Positions 6,329-12,291 of a stretch of DNA of 13,536 nt are shown in pieces; position 1 is the first letter of the stretch; each line of letters opens with the position of its first letter. The stretch comes from Eubacterium limosum (GTDB lineage Bacteria; Bacillota; Clostridia; Eubacteriales; Eubacteriaceae): assembly GCA_959020865.1 (NCBI GenBank), contig CAUEUD010000090.1, positions 1 through 13,536 of the forward strand. Direction: 5' to 3'. Made by a program: the position numbers and the translations under genes. Under the pieces are notes generated by a model, which saw nothing but the letters and a program-made list of their open reading frames with translations, searched no databases and was not told the origin of the DNA.

Positions 6329-8884
6329 TTATAAATTTGCGCCGCAGCACTTTTTATACTTTTTACCGCTGCCGCAGGGGCAGGGATCATTACGGCCAAC
6401 CTTCTTATTTCTGGCGGCTGCGGGCCGGCCTTCAATTTCATTTTCGTTGGTTTTAACATCCTCCATATTGACGTTCCGCTGCTGCTGGGGCGCCTTCTGG
6501 ATTTTAATATTATAAAGGTACTTGACCGTGTCTTCCTGGATTCTTAAAATCATATCCTCGAACATGGCAAAACCTTCTTTGGTGTATTCCTTAACCGGGT
6601 CATTCTGTCCATAAGCACGCAGGCCAATCCCCTGTTTCAGCTGTTCCATATTGTCAATATGTTCCATCCAGGCAGCGTCGACGCTTCTCAAAAGAATCGC
6701 GCGCTCAAGCTCCTGCATATTGGCATCGCCCAGTGTTTTTTCTTTTTCTTCATAGTTATTCCGGCAGTACTGAAGAATGGCATCTTTGAGAGCATCGCGG
6801 CTTTCAGGCTCTTTGGGCAGGTTCAGCGTTGCCCCCTCAGCCACCAGTGTCTTTTCAAAGTAGTTGTTCAGACCTTCAAGATCCCAGTCGTCGTAATAGT
6901 CGCCGCCGTTGGTGTACATTTCCACATAGCTGTCAACCATATCTTCGGTCATTTTCCAGATCTGCTCATGCATATTCTGGCCGTCGATAACCTGCTGGCG
7001 CTGCTCATAGATAATTTCTCTCTGGCGGTTCATGACATTATCATACTGGAGAACATTTTTACGGATATCAAAGTTTCGGGCTTCCACGCGCTTCTGTGCA
7101 CTTTCAATCCCCCTGGTCAGCATTTTATTTTCGATGGGCGTATCCTCATCGAGACCAATGCTCTCAACCATGCTTTGAATTTTTTCTGAACCGAAAATAC
7201 GCATCAGGTCATCTTCCAGCGAGACAAAAAACTGTGAGGAACCCGGGTCACCCTGACGTCCGGAACGGCCTCGCAGCTGGTTATCGATACGGCGGCTCTC
7301 ATGGCGCTCTGTCCCGATAATGTGAAGCCCGCCCAGCTCCTGAACACCTTCTCCGAGGACGATATCCGTCCCACGGCCCGCCATATTGGTGGAAATGGTA
7401 ACGGCATCCATCTGACCGGCATTTGAGACAATCTCAGCTTCACGTTCCAGATATTTTGCGTTCAGAACATTGTGCTTAATGCCTTCTCTCTTAAGGTATT
7501 TACTTAAAAGTTCTGACTTCTCAATGGAAATCGTCCCGATCAGAATCGGCTGTCCGGTGGCATGGCGCTGCTTAACTTCTTCGGCTACCGCCTTGAATTT
7601 CCCCTCTTCACTTTTGTAGACAAGGTCGTTCATATCGTTACGAACCATCGGTTTATTGGTCGGGATCGTTACGACGTTCAAATTATAAATGGTGTTGAAT
7701 TCCTCTTCCTCAGTCTTTGCTGTACCGGTCATACCGGAAAGCTTGTTGAACATCCGGAAATAATTCTGGAAGGTAATGGTCGCCAGTGTTTTAGACTCAC
7801 GATTGACCTTTACATGTTCCTTGGCTTCAATGGCCTGGTGCAGACCATTGGAATAACGGCGGCCTGGCATCAAACGGCCTGTAAACTCATCGACAATAAT
7901 AATTTCGCCGTCCTTGACAACATAGTCGCGGTCCTTAAACATCAGAGCATTGGCGTGCAGAGCCTGATTGATATTATGGGAAATTTCCATATTATCCACA
8001 TCGGCCAGATTATCCAGTCCAAAATATTTTTCAGCCTTTTCCACACCTTTTTCCGTCAGCATAACGGATTTTGCCTTTTCATCCTTGGTATAATCGCCCT
8101 TTTCTTCAATGGGGCGGTCATCGTCCTTTTCATCTCCATCCCAGGTGTCTTCCTTGAGGCGCTTGACAAACATATCCGCCTGTTCATACAGCTTGGTGCT
8201 TTTGTCACCGCTGCCTGAAATAATCAATGGGGTTCTGGCTTCGTCGATGAGGACAGAGTCCACTTCATCGATAATGGCGTAATTGAGTACGCGCTGTACC
8301 TGCTGCGCTTTCTGGGAGGCCATATTGTCACGCAGATAGTCAAAGCCAAATTCATTGTTGGTCCCGTAGGTGATGTCCGCATTGTAAGCCTCAATCTTTT
8401 CATCGAAGCTCAGGCCATGGACAACCAGACCGACTTTTAAGCCTAAAAACTCATGTACCTTTCCCATCCACTCGCTGTCACGTTTGGCCAGGTAGTCATT
8501 GACGGTTACGATATAAACGCCTTTTCCCTCAAGGGCGTTCAAATAAGCCGGCAGGGTGGACACAAGGGTTTTCCCTTCACCGGTTTTCATTTCCGCGATA
8601 TTCCCCTCATGAAGGACCATACCGCCAAGCAGCTGGACCGGGAAATGTTTCATTCCAATTGAACGGTAAGCCGCTTCACGAACCGTGGCAAAGGCATCGA
8701 CCAGAATGTCGTCTAAGGTCTCTCCGTTTGTCAGACGCTCCTTTAATAAGGCGGTCTGATTTTTCAATTCTTCATCTGACATGGCGCTGTATTGATCTTC
8801 CAATGCCAGGATTTGATCTACTTTTTTTTGCAGTCTTTTGATCTCTTTTTTATTGACATCAAATATTCCATCTAAAAACCCCAA
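6329..8884 (-). CDS. secA: Protein translocase ATPase SecA
   Basis: SecA is the cytosolic and membrane-peripheral motor that pushes preproteins through SecYEG. The 851-residue product has the Walker A sequence TGEGKT at about 101-106, the DEVD box at 206-209 (IIDEVDSVLIDEARTPLI), the preprotein cross-linking domain, the second nucleotide-binding fold with GRGTDIVLG and LRGRSGRQGDPGSS, and a C-terminal zinc tail, CPCGSGKKYKKCC (Cys835, 837, 846, 847). That tail normally binds SecB or phospholipids and ribosomes. I place the start at TTG (8884-8882). AAGGAG lies 8 nt before it, and the resulting MGFLDGIF matches the usual SecA N-terminus. The longer GTG at 8893 abuts the same Shine-Dalgarno sequence with no spacing. 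prfB follows 18 nt after the stop. Confidence 0.97.
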   Translation of the reverse strand: MGFLDGIFDVNKKEIKRLQKKVDQILALEDQYSAMSDEELKNQTALLKERLTNGETLDDILVDAFATVREAAYRSIGMKHFPVQLLGGMVLHEGNIAEMKTGEGKTLVSTLPAYLNALEGKGVYIVTVNDYLAKRDSEWMGKVHEFLGLKVGLVVHGLSFDEKIEAYNADITYGTNNEFGFDYLRDNMASQKAQQVQRVLNYAIIDEVDSVLIDEARTPLIISGSGDKSTKLYEQADMFVKRLKEDTWDGDEKDDDRPIEEKGDYTKDEKAKSVMLTEKGVEKAEKYFGLDNLADVDNMEISHNINQALHANALMFKDRDYVVKDGEIIIVDEFTGRLMPGRRYSNGLHQAIEAKEHVKVNRESKTLATITFQNYFRMFNKLSGMTGTAKTEEEEFNTIYNLNVVTIPTNKPMVRNDMNDLVYKSEEGKFKAVAEEVKQRHATGQPILIGTISIEKSELLSKYLKREGIKHNVLNAKYLEREAEIVSNAGQMDAVTISTNMAGRGTDIVLGEGVQELGGLHIIGTERHESRRIDNQLRGRSGRQGDPGSSQFFVSLEDDLMRIFGSEKIQSMVESIGLDEDTPIENKMLTRGIESAQKRVEARNFDIRKNVLQYDNVMNRQREIIYEQRQQVIDGQNMHEQIWKMTEDMVDSYVEMYTNGGDYYDDWDLEGLNNYFEKTLVAEGATLNLPKEPESRDALKDAILQYCRNNYEEKEKTLGDANMQELERAILLRSVDAAWMEHIDNMEQLKQGIGLRAYGQNDPVKEYTKEGFAMFEDMILRIQEDTVKYLYNIKIQKAPQQQRNVNMEDVKTNENEIEGRPAAARNKKVGRNDPCPCGSGKKYKKCCGANL

Positions 8885-8947
8885 AGTATTCACTCCTTAC
8901 AGTTATATAAAAATTATTTAATTCGATATTAAGCACACTTACAGAAC

Positions 8948-8976
8948 AGTATAACATATTTTGTCCATTATACCAA
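8948..8976 (-). promoter_or_regulatory. Putative secA-prfB promoter
   Basis: On the minus strand there is TTGGTA at 8976-8971, a 17-nt spacer and TATACT at 8953-8948, placing the start site near 8941 with a leader of about 57 nt. An alternative -10, TATAAT at 8972-8967, has a poor -35. The -35 region lies right after the upstream terminator's T-tract. Confidence 0.55.
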
Positions 8977-8984
8977 AAAAACTT

Positions 8985-9017
8985 AAAAGGGATTGAAGTT
9001 TTTTAACTTCAATCCCT
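8985..9017 (-). terminator. Rho-independent terminator after the low-complexity ORF
   Basis: AGGGATTGAAGTT (9017-9005) pairs with AACTTCAATCCCT (9000-8988), 13 perfect pairs with a 4-nt loop. TTTAAG and then seven T follow. It begins 16 nt after the stop at 9033 and separates that unit from secA. Confidence 0.9.
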
Positions 9018-9032
9018 GCATCTTAATTATTT

Positions 9033-9626
9033 TCAATCTTTTTTCTTACGCCAGAATACAACATCCTTGCCGTCAACATTCAGCTTAACGCGTTCGTATC
9101 CGGCTCTTTCGCGTTCTTCGTCCGGATCCGCCGAACTCGCCTTCACGTCAGCACTGCTGTCATGGACGGCTGCCTGCTGCGGAGCGGTTACTGTATTAAC
9201 GGGTGCTGCTGGCTCTTCAATCGGCGGTGTAATAACTGGTTCCGCCGGCTTTTGAACTGCCGCAGCCGCCTGTTGGGCTGCAATGGTCTGGGCCTGAAGC
9301 TCTTCCGGTGTAATCTGACGGTGGACAGGCTGGGCTTCTGTTACTGCCTGAGCCTTAGCGACAGCCGCAGCGCGGGCCACAGCCTTTTCTGCCGCGACCT
9401 TTTCGCGTTCTGCCTTAAAGGGCTCCTTAACATCGACATATCTGGTACGGCGGCGTTTGCGGGCACGAATACGTTCCTGTTCCTGATTAACCTGCTGCCA
9501 GATACTGAGCATATCATCTTCTGTGCGTTCTTCTTTTTCTGTATTAATCATAGTTGCTCCATACTCCGGATTACTGACAATTTTATCGTCCTCAACAACA
9601 AACGGCGTCTTTTCCTCAACAACCAC
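9033..9626 (-). CDS. Hypothetical low-complexity Glu/Pro/Ala-rich protein
   Basis: I do not recognise this protein. The listed GTG start gives 197 residues. The first part is acidic. A basic stretch follows (RIRARKRRRTRYVDVK), then a long Ala/Gln/Pro/Val-rich segment that looks disordered, and a compact conserved-looking tail, YERVKLNVDGKDVVFWRKKKD. There is no signal peptide or membrane segment. The start is unclear. The same frame is open without interruption from 9740, immediately after the TAA of the upstream membrane-protein gene, and those 38 extra codons (KEQEEIKTEEKPEEK onward) have the same composition. The GTG lacks a ribosome binding site. An ATG at 9551 has GGAG 5 nt upstream (172 residues). 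An ATT at 9725 has AGGA close upstream and would give MKTEEKPEEK (230 residues). It may be a separate gene or the C-terminal half of the upstream protein. Confidence 0.65.
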   Translation of the reverse strand: MVVEEKTPFVVEDDKIVSNPEYGATMINTEKEERTEDDMLSIWQQVNQEQERIRARKRRRTRYVDVKEPFKAEREKVAAEKAVARAAAVAKAQAVTEAQPVHRQITPEELQAQTIAAQQAAAAVQKPAEPVITPPIEEPAAPVNTVTAPQQAAVHDSSADVKASSADPDEERERAGYERVKLNVDGKDVVFWRKKKD

Positions 9627-9740
9627 TGGCTGCGGCTGGGGAACCGGCTCGATATTGATCGCGGGCTCCTGAATAACAACACGCTGTTCCGGGACTTTTT
9701 CCTCCGGTTTTTCTTCAGTTTTAATTTCTTCCTGTTCCTT

Positions 9741-10751
9741 TTAAAAGGTTAACTTGCCCTTTTCCTTTTCAGCATAAAATGATTGGGTGAAGAAACCGGA
9801 AACCGGTCCTGTATCTTCATCTGAAAAATCTTCTTTTACTTCTGAAGGCTCGTAGGTTCCGATGTCCTTGATCGCCGTGAATACCTTTGTATCCTGACTC
9901 GAATCATATTCATCCAGAATTGACTTACCCATGCTACTGTCACCGCCATTATTCTGGATTTCAGCAATGGCTTCCGGTGTCAGCTTCGGAATAACATCAG
10001 TCATACTCTCAAAAGAGCCTTCGAGGTTTTCAATTGGGTCTTCCTCAAAATCTTCTTCCGGGTAGTAATCGTCGTTTTCATCATCGTAATCATCAAAGAA
10101 GTCGTCCTCGTCATCCTCATCCGGTGGCAGAATATAGTCTTCCTCGCCAATCGGTTCGTCTTTGTTAAAGACAGAATCTGCAGGAACACGGTTCATCGCG
10201 TATTGAATCCAGCCGATAAGGCCTATAAAAACAACGGCACTGCCAATACTGAAACCGCCAATACTGCCGATATACTGCATAAACCCGCCGACAAACGGGA
10301 TGGGAACATTAACCCCCAGCACCCAGAGTCCGCTCTGCTGCATAACCGCATATACGGCGTTCGTCCCTTCGTTAATGCTTGTGGCAAAAGCCGAGGTCGC
10401 CGGAAGCGATTCGACAATTTTTGACGCCACAGGCATCTTGCCGCCGTTGATAAAGGTGACAATAAAATTTGCTGTGATACCGACCGCCATCATAATGGTC
10501 CAGAAATCATCCAGATTAAAGACCAGCATAACCAAAATCAAAATGTAGCTGATAAAATTGACCACTGGTAAGAATGCATCAACCGCTTCGATACCGCCAG
10601 TATAATAATACAGATGGAGTCCAAACTGCAAAATAATTCCGATAATTCCCAAAGGCAGCAAGGAGATTTTCTTCGCTTTGAAGCCTTTAAAGCTCCCGCC
10701 TCTGATAAAGCCAATGATTAGTCCTAGTATAATTGCTATTAGTACAAACAT
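9741..10751 (-). CDS. DUF5317-like integral membrane protein with long acidic C-terminal tail
   Basis: This protein has 336 residues. Residues 1 to about 190 hold some five hydrophobic segments (about 1-18, 28-50, 58-80, 84-103 and 160-186), with NGGKMPV after the fourth and a signature-like AFATSINEG. This arrangement matches DUF5317 membrane proteins of Clostridia, whose function is unknown. Residues about 195-240 are extremely acidic (a run of Asp/Glu with DEDDEDDFFDDYDDENDD). The remainder is a polar, probably cytoplasmic tail ending GKLTF. AGGGAAG precedes the ATG. It has its own promoter and shares its reading frame with the downstream low-complexity ORF across a single TAA. The family assignment comes from recall of sequence style and is moderate. 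Confidence 0.75.
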   Translation of the reverse strand: MFVLIAIILGLIIGFIRGGSFKGFKAKKISLLPLGIIGIILQFGLHLYYYTGGIEAVDAFLPVVNFISYILILVMLVFNLDDFWTIMMAVGITANFIVTFINGGKMPVASKIVESLPATSAFATSINEGTNAVYAVMQQSGLWVLGVNVPIPFVGGFMQYIGSIGGFSIGSAVVFIGLIGWIQYAMNRVPADSVFNKDEPIGEEDYILPPDEDDEDDFFDDYDDENDDYYPEEDFEEDPIENLEGSFESMTDVIPKLTPEAIAEIQNNGGDSSMGKSILDEYDSSQDTKVFTAIKDIGTYEPSEVKEDFSDEDTGPVSGFFTQSFYAEKEKGKLTF

Positions 10752-10818
10752 AACTTCCCTACCCTCTGTATTTATTCTGAAAAGTAAACACGTATTCTAA
10801 TGACATTATATTACATCT

Positions 10819-10847
10819 ATTTTAAATCAAAAGATTTATTATGTCAA
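10819..10847 (-). promoter_or_regulatory. Promoter of the DUF5317-like gene
   Basis: On the minus strand there is TTGACA at 10847-10842, a 17-nt spacer and TAAAAT at 10824-10819. The consensus -35 directly abuts the T-tract of the hpf terminator. The start site would be near 10812, giving a leader of about 60 nt. Confidence 0.75.
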
Positions 10848-10886
10848 ACAAAAACACCCGTTAAATACTACTTCTTAACGGGTGTT
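10848..10886 (-). terminator. Rho-independent terminator of hpf
   Basis: AACACCCGTTAA (10886-10875) pairs perfectly with TTAACGGGTGTT (10864-10853) around a 10-nt loop. TTTGTTTG follows. It begins 14 nt after the hpf stop codon. Confidence 0.9.
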
Positions 10887-10899
10887 AGGGTTTATTTTA

Positions 10900-11433
10900 C
10901 TAGAAAATCGGCTCGATCAGGCCATAGTTTCCGTCTTTTCTCATGTAAACAACGTTAACATCCTCGGTTTCCGCATTTAAAAATACAAAGAAATCATGTC
11001 CTAAAAGCTCCATCTGCATGGTTGCTTCATCGACTGACATCGGTTTGACGGCAAATTTCTTTGTGCGCACGACCTTTGGCGGATGCTCTTCGTAATCTTC
11101 CATTGGTTCAAGACCGTCCAGGTTATATTTCAATGCTTCTTCAGCGTAACGTTTTTGCAGTTTTGTTTTATGTTTTCTTAACTGGCCCTCCAGCTTGTCA
11201 ACGACAGCTTCGATGGAACCGGCCATATCTTCACTTTTTTCTTCAGCTCGTAAAATCGTTTTACCCATCGGTATGGTTATTTCCAGCATCTGGAAATTTT
11301 TTTCCTTGCTGAATGTCGCATACACTTCTGTCTCCTGCCCAAAGTAGCGGTCAAACTTTTCGAACTTTTTCCTGAGTGCTTCTTTTAAACCTTCTGATAC
11401 ATGCATGTTTTTTCCGTAAATTGTGAATTTCAT
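10900..11433 (-). CDS. hpf: Ribosome hibernation promoting factor, long form
   Basis: Long HPF binds the 30S subunit near the decoding centre and dimerises 70S ribosomes into inactive 100S particles in starvation or stationary phase. The 177-residue product has the N-terminal YfiA/RaiA domain (MKFTIYGKNMHVSEGLKEALRKKF onward, to about residue 100), a linker, and the C-terminal dimerisation domain (VRTKKFAVKPMSVDEATMQMELLGHDFFVFLNAETEDVNVVYMRKDGNYGLIEP). That C-terminal domain marks the long form, in contrast to the short HPF and YfiA of enterics. I chose the ATG at 11433 because AAAGGAG lies upstream. The open frame reaches 11487 without supporting signals. It is monocistronic, with an extended -10 promoter upstream and a strong terminator downstream. 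The raiA-type RNA precedes it. Confidence 0.96.
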   Translation of the reverse strand: MKFTIYGKNMHVSEGLKEALRKKFEKFDRYFGQETEVYATFSKEKNFQMLEITIPMGKTILRAEEKSEDMAGSIEAVVDKLEGQLRKHKTKLQKRYAEEALKYNLDGLEPMEDYEEHPPKVVRTKKFAVKPMSVDEATMQMELLGHDFFVFLNAETEDVNVVYMRKDGNYGLIEPIF

Positions 11434-11517
11434 AATGATAACTCCTTTCAAAAGGTCACTGTACCAGTACATTAAAACGATTAACAAAAATCGTCAGCCT
11501 GTATTGGTGATGGCAAT

Positions 11518-11526
11518 ATTATACCA
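11518..11526 (-). promoter_or_regulatory. Extended -10 promoter of hpf
   Basis: The minus strand carries TGGTATAAT (11526-11518), an extended -10 element with consensus TATAAT and no good -35. It gives a leader of about 80 nt before hpf, in which I see no clear structure. It lies downstream of the raiA RNA's 3' hairpin, so hpf can be made independently of the RNA. Confidence 0.65.
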
Positions 11527-11553
11527 TAACTCACACGAAAATGCACATACAAA

Positions 11554-11573
11554 TTGTTACAATAATGTAACAA
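11554..11573. repeat. 20-bp perfect inverted repeat upstream of hpf
   Basis: TTGTTACA (11554-11561) and TGTAACAA (11566-11573) form a perfect palindrome around 4 nt. It is centred about 40 nt upstream of the hpf -10 and directly follows the raiA RNA's GC-rich hairpin. It may be an operator for hpf or a second trailer hairpin of the RNA. Confidence 0.6.
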
Positions 11574-11795
11574 GGAGGCCAAAGGCCTCCTGATGTCCCG
11601 CTTGACCTGGTTTTTTCCCCCACACTCGCCAGCTGGGAGTTTAGCTCAAGGTTTATATCACAACTCCTCCTCTCGGTTTTGCACCGGCTGGTCTTACATC
11701 TAGGCCGCACTATGATCAGCTTTCCGCTTTTAGAAAGCCTTACGTGGATCGCTTCGCCTGCGACTGGCATCGACTTTCAACCACAAACACGGGAC
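11571..11795 (-). ncRNA. raiA RNA: Structured non-coding RNA upstream of hpf, probable raiA RNA motif
   Basis: This gap of over 460 bases between hpf and the next gene has no credible ORF but carries full transcription signals. It has a perfect sigma-A promoter, a start near 11795 and a 3' hairpin at 11591-11573. The predicted transcript is about 225 nt and G-rich compared with its AT-rich flanks. Its ends pair: GTCCCG (11795-11790) with CGGGAC (11600-11595). Inside, GGCTTTC pairs with GAAAGCT as a local stem near 11740-11719, and single-stranded-looking purine runs such as GCAAAACCGAGAGGAGG follow. Position, strand, size and independent promoter match the raiA RNA motif, a widespread structured RNA found upstream of raiA/hpf in Firmicutes. 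I assign it by context and architecture, not by column-by-column comparison. I compared it with tmRNA, SRP RNA and common riboswitches and saw none of their core motifs. Confidence 0.72.
11573..11591 (-). terminator. GC-rich hairpin at the 3' end of the raiA-type RNA
   Basis: AGGAGGCC (11591-11584) pairs with GGCCTCCT (11580-11573) around TTT. The sequence after it, TGTTACATTATTG, is U-rich but interrupted. Termination is likely but may be incomplete, leaving some read-through into hpf. Confidence 0.7.
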
Positions 11796-11801
11796 CACTT
11801 C

Positions 11802-11830
11802 ATTATAAAGAAACCTTTAAGGACTGTCAA
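11802..11830 (-). promoter_or_regulatory. Consensus sigma-A promoter of the raiA-type RNA
   Basis: TTGACA (11830-11825), exactly 17 nt, then TATAAT (11807-11802) on the minus strand. Both hexamers match the consensus perfectly, which predicts a strong promoter with a start near 11795, just at the closing stem of the RNA. Confidence 0.92.
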
Positions 11831-11835
11831 GCGTG

Positions 11836-11876
11836 CAAAAAATAAAGAAACAGGTACGTTTAAGCTGCACCTGTTT
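11836..11876 (-). terminator. Rho-independent terminator of the 55-residue gene
   Basis: AAACAGGT (11876-11869) pairs with ACCTGTTT (11855-11848) around a 13-nt loop. CTTTATTTTTTG follows as the T-tract. It begins 19 nt after the stop codon at 11896 and ends just before the raiA RNA promoter. Confidence 0.8.
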
Positions 11877-11895
11877 TAATAACCTATTTAAATTT

Positions 11896-12063
11896 TCACT
11901 TTAATTCTTCAACGTCATCGATGGACAGACCTGTGATCTTCGCTATCTCTGCAACCGGATAATCACGATCAATCATGGTGCTCGCAATTTTCAAGCGAAC
12001 ATCCGCTTCGCTATCATTACCCATACCAGGCATGGTGTGGTCAACTACAGTTCGATACAACAT
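11896..12063 (-). CDS. Small 55-residue protein with an Rpn/transposase-like C-terminal helix motif
   Basis: I do not recognise this protein as a whole. From the ATG at 12063, which has AAAGGAGA about 8 nt upstream, it reads MLYRTVVDHTMPGMGNDSEA and ends RDYPVAEIAKITGLSIDDVEELK. The ending closely resembles the helix-turn-helix-like tail found at the end of Rpn/PD-(D/E)XK transposase-type proteins (consensus near GxSxEEIAxITGLSxEEIxxL), and the same pattern occurs in other small proteins. No nuclease core is present, so this is not a full Rpn protein. The open frame extends to 12111 from a GTG without a ribosome binding site. It has its own promoter and terminator and stands alone between the SCIFF maturase and the raiA RNA. 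It may be a small DNA-binding or adaptor protein, or a remnant. Confidence 0.7.
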   Translation of the reverse strand: MLYRTVVDHTMPGMGNDSEADVRLKIASTMIDRDYPVAEIAKITGLSIDDVEELK

Positions 12064-12146
12064 CTGATTATCTCCTTTCAGCTTTCGCTCGTATTTCGTC
12101 TGCTTTTCCACAGCGATTAGATTTGCAATTCCTATTTACGAAACAC

Positions 12147-12174
12147 ATTATATCCATCCCCGAATTTTTTTCAA
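12147..12174 (-). promoter_or_regulatory. Promoter of the 55-residue gene
   Basis: On the minus strand there is TTGAAA (12174-12169), a 16-nt spacer and TATAAT (12152-12147), with a start near 12140 and a leader of about 77 nt. Confidence 0.72.
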
Positions 12175-12236
12175 GTGTTTAACGCTTTCAAAAATAGAAT
12201 TCTTAAGTTTTCTCCATCAATATTGTCTTGCTTCAT

Positions 12237-12272
12237 AAAAAAACCTCCATCAAATGGAATGGAAGTTTTTTG
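12237..12272 (-). terminator. Rho-independent terminator of the radical SAM gene
   Basis: AACTTCCAT (12267-12259) pairs with ATGGAGGTT (12250-12242) with one G-U. The stem is extended by A and T runs on either side and ends in a seven-T tract. It starts about 20 nt after the stop codon at 12292. Confidence 0.9.
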
Positions 12273-12291
12273 TCACTCAACTATTTTATTG

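Noticed and set aside
7562..8218. 218-codon plus-strand ORF inside secA
   Set aside because: It is antisense to conserved SecA motifs and is hydrophobic and Phe/Ile-rich, as expected from the complement of a charged coding region.
9162..9752. 196-codon plus-strand ORF rich in Asn, Leu and Arg opposite the low-complexity ORF
   Set aside because: It mirrors the repetitive codons of the minus-strand gene. The minus strand has the terminator, the coding continuity and the conserved-looking tail.
11554..11573. Rex operator
   Set aside because: The palindrome is TTGTTACA-N4-TGTAACAA. It differs from the Rex-type TTGTTAA-N4-TTAACAA in sequence and overall length.
11590..11800. tmRNA, SRP RNA, 6S RNA, cobalamin or other known riboswitch, or group II intron 5' end
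   Set aside because: I did not find their core motifs (tRNA-like 3' end, SRP GGAAG/GCAG core, B12 box and so on). The GCGGAAAGCTGAT stretch recalls a group II intron, but no intron-encoded protein or domain V is present.
11531..11879. Short ORFs on both strands in the hpf upstream gap
   Set aside because: They overlap a strong promoter, a closing stem and a GC hairpin, lack ribosome binding sites, and their peptides look random. A non-coding RNA explains the region better.
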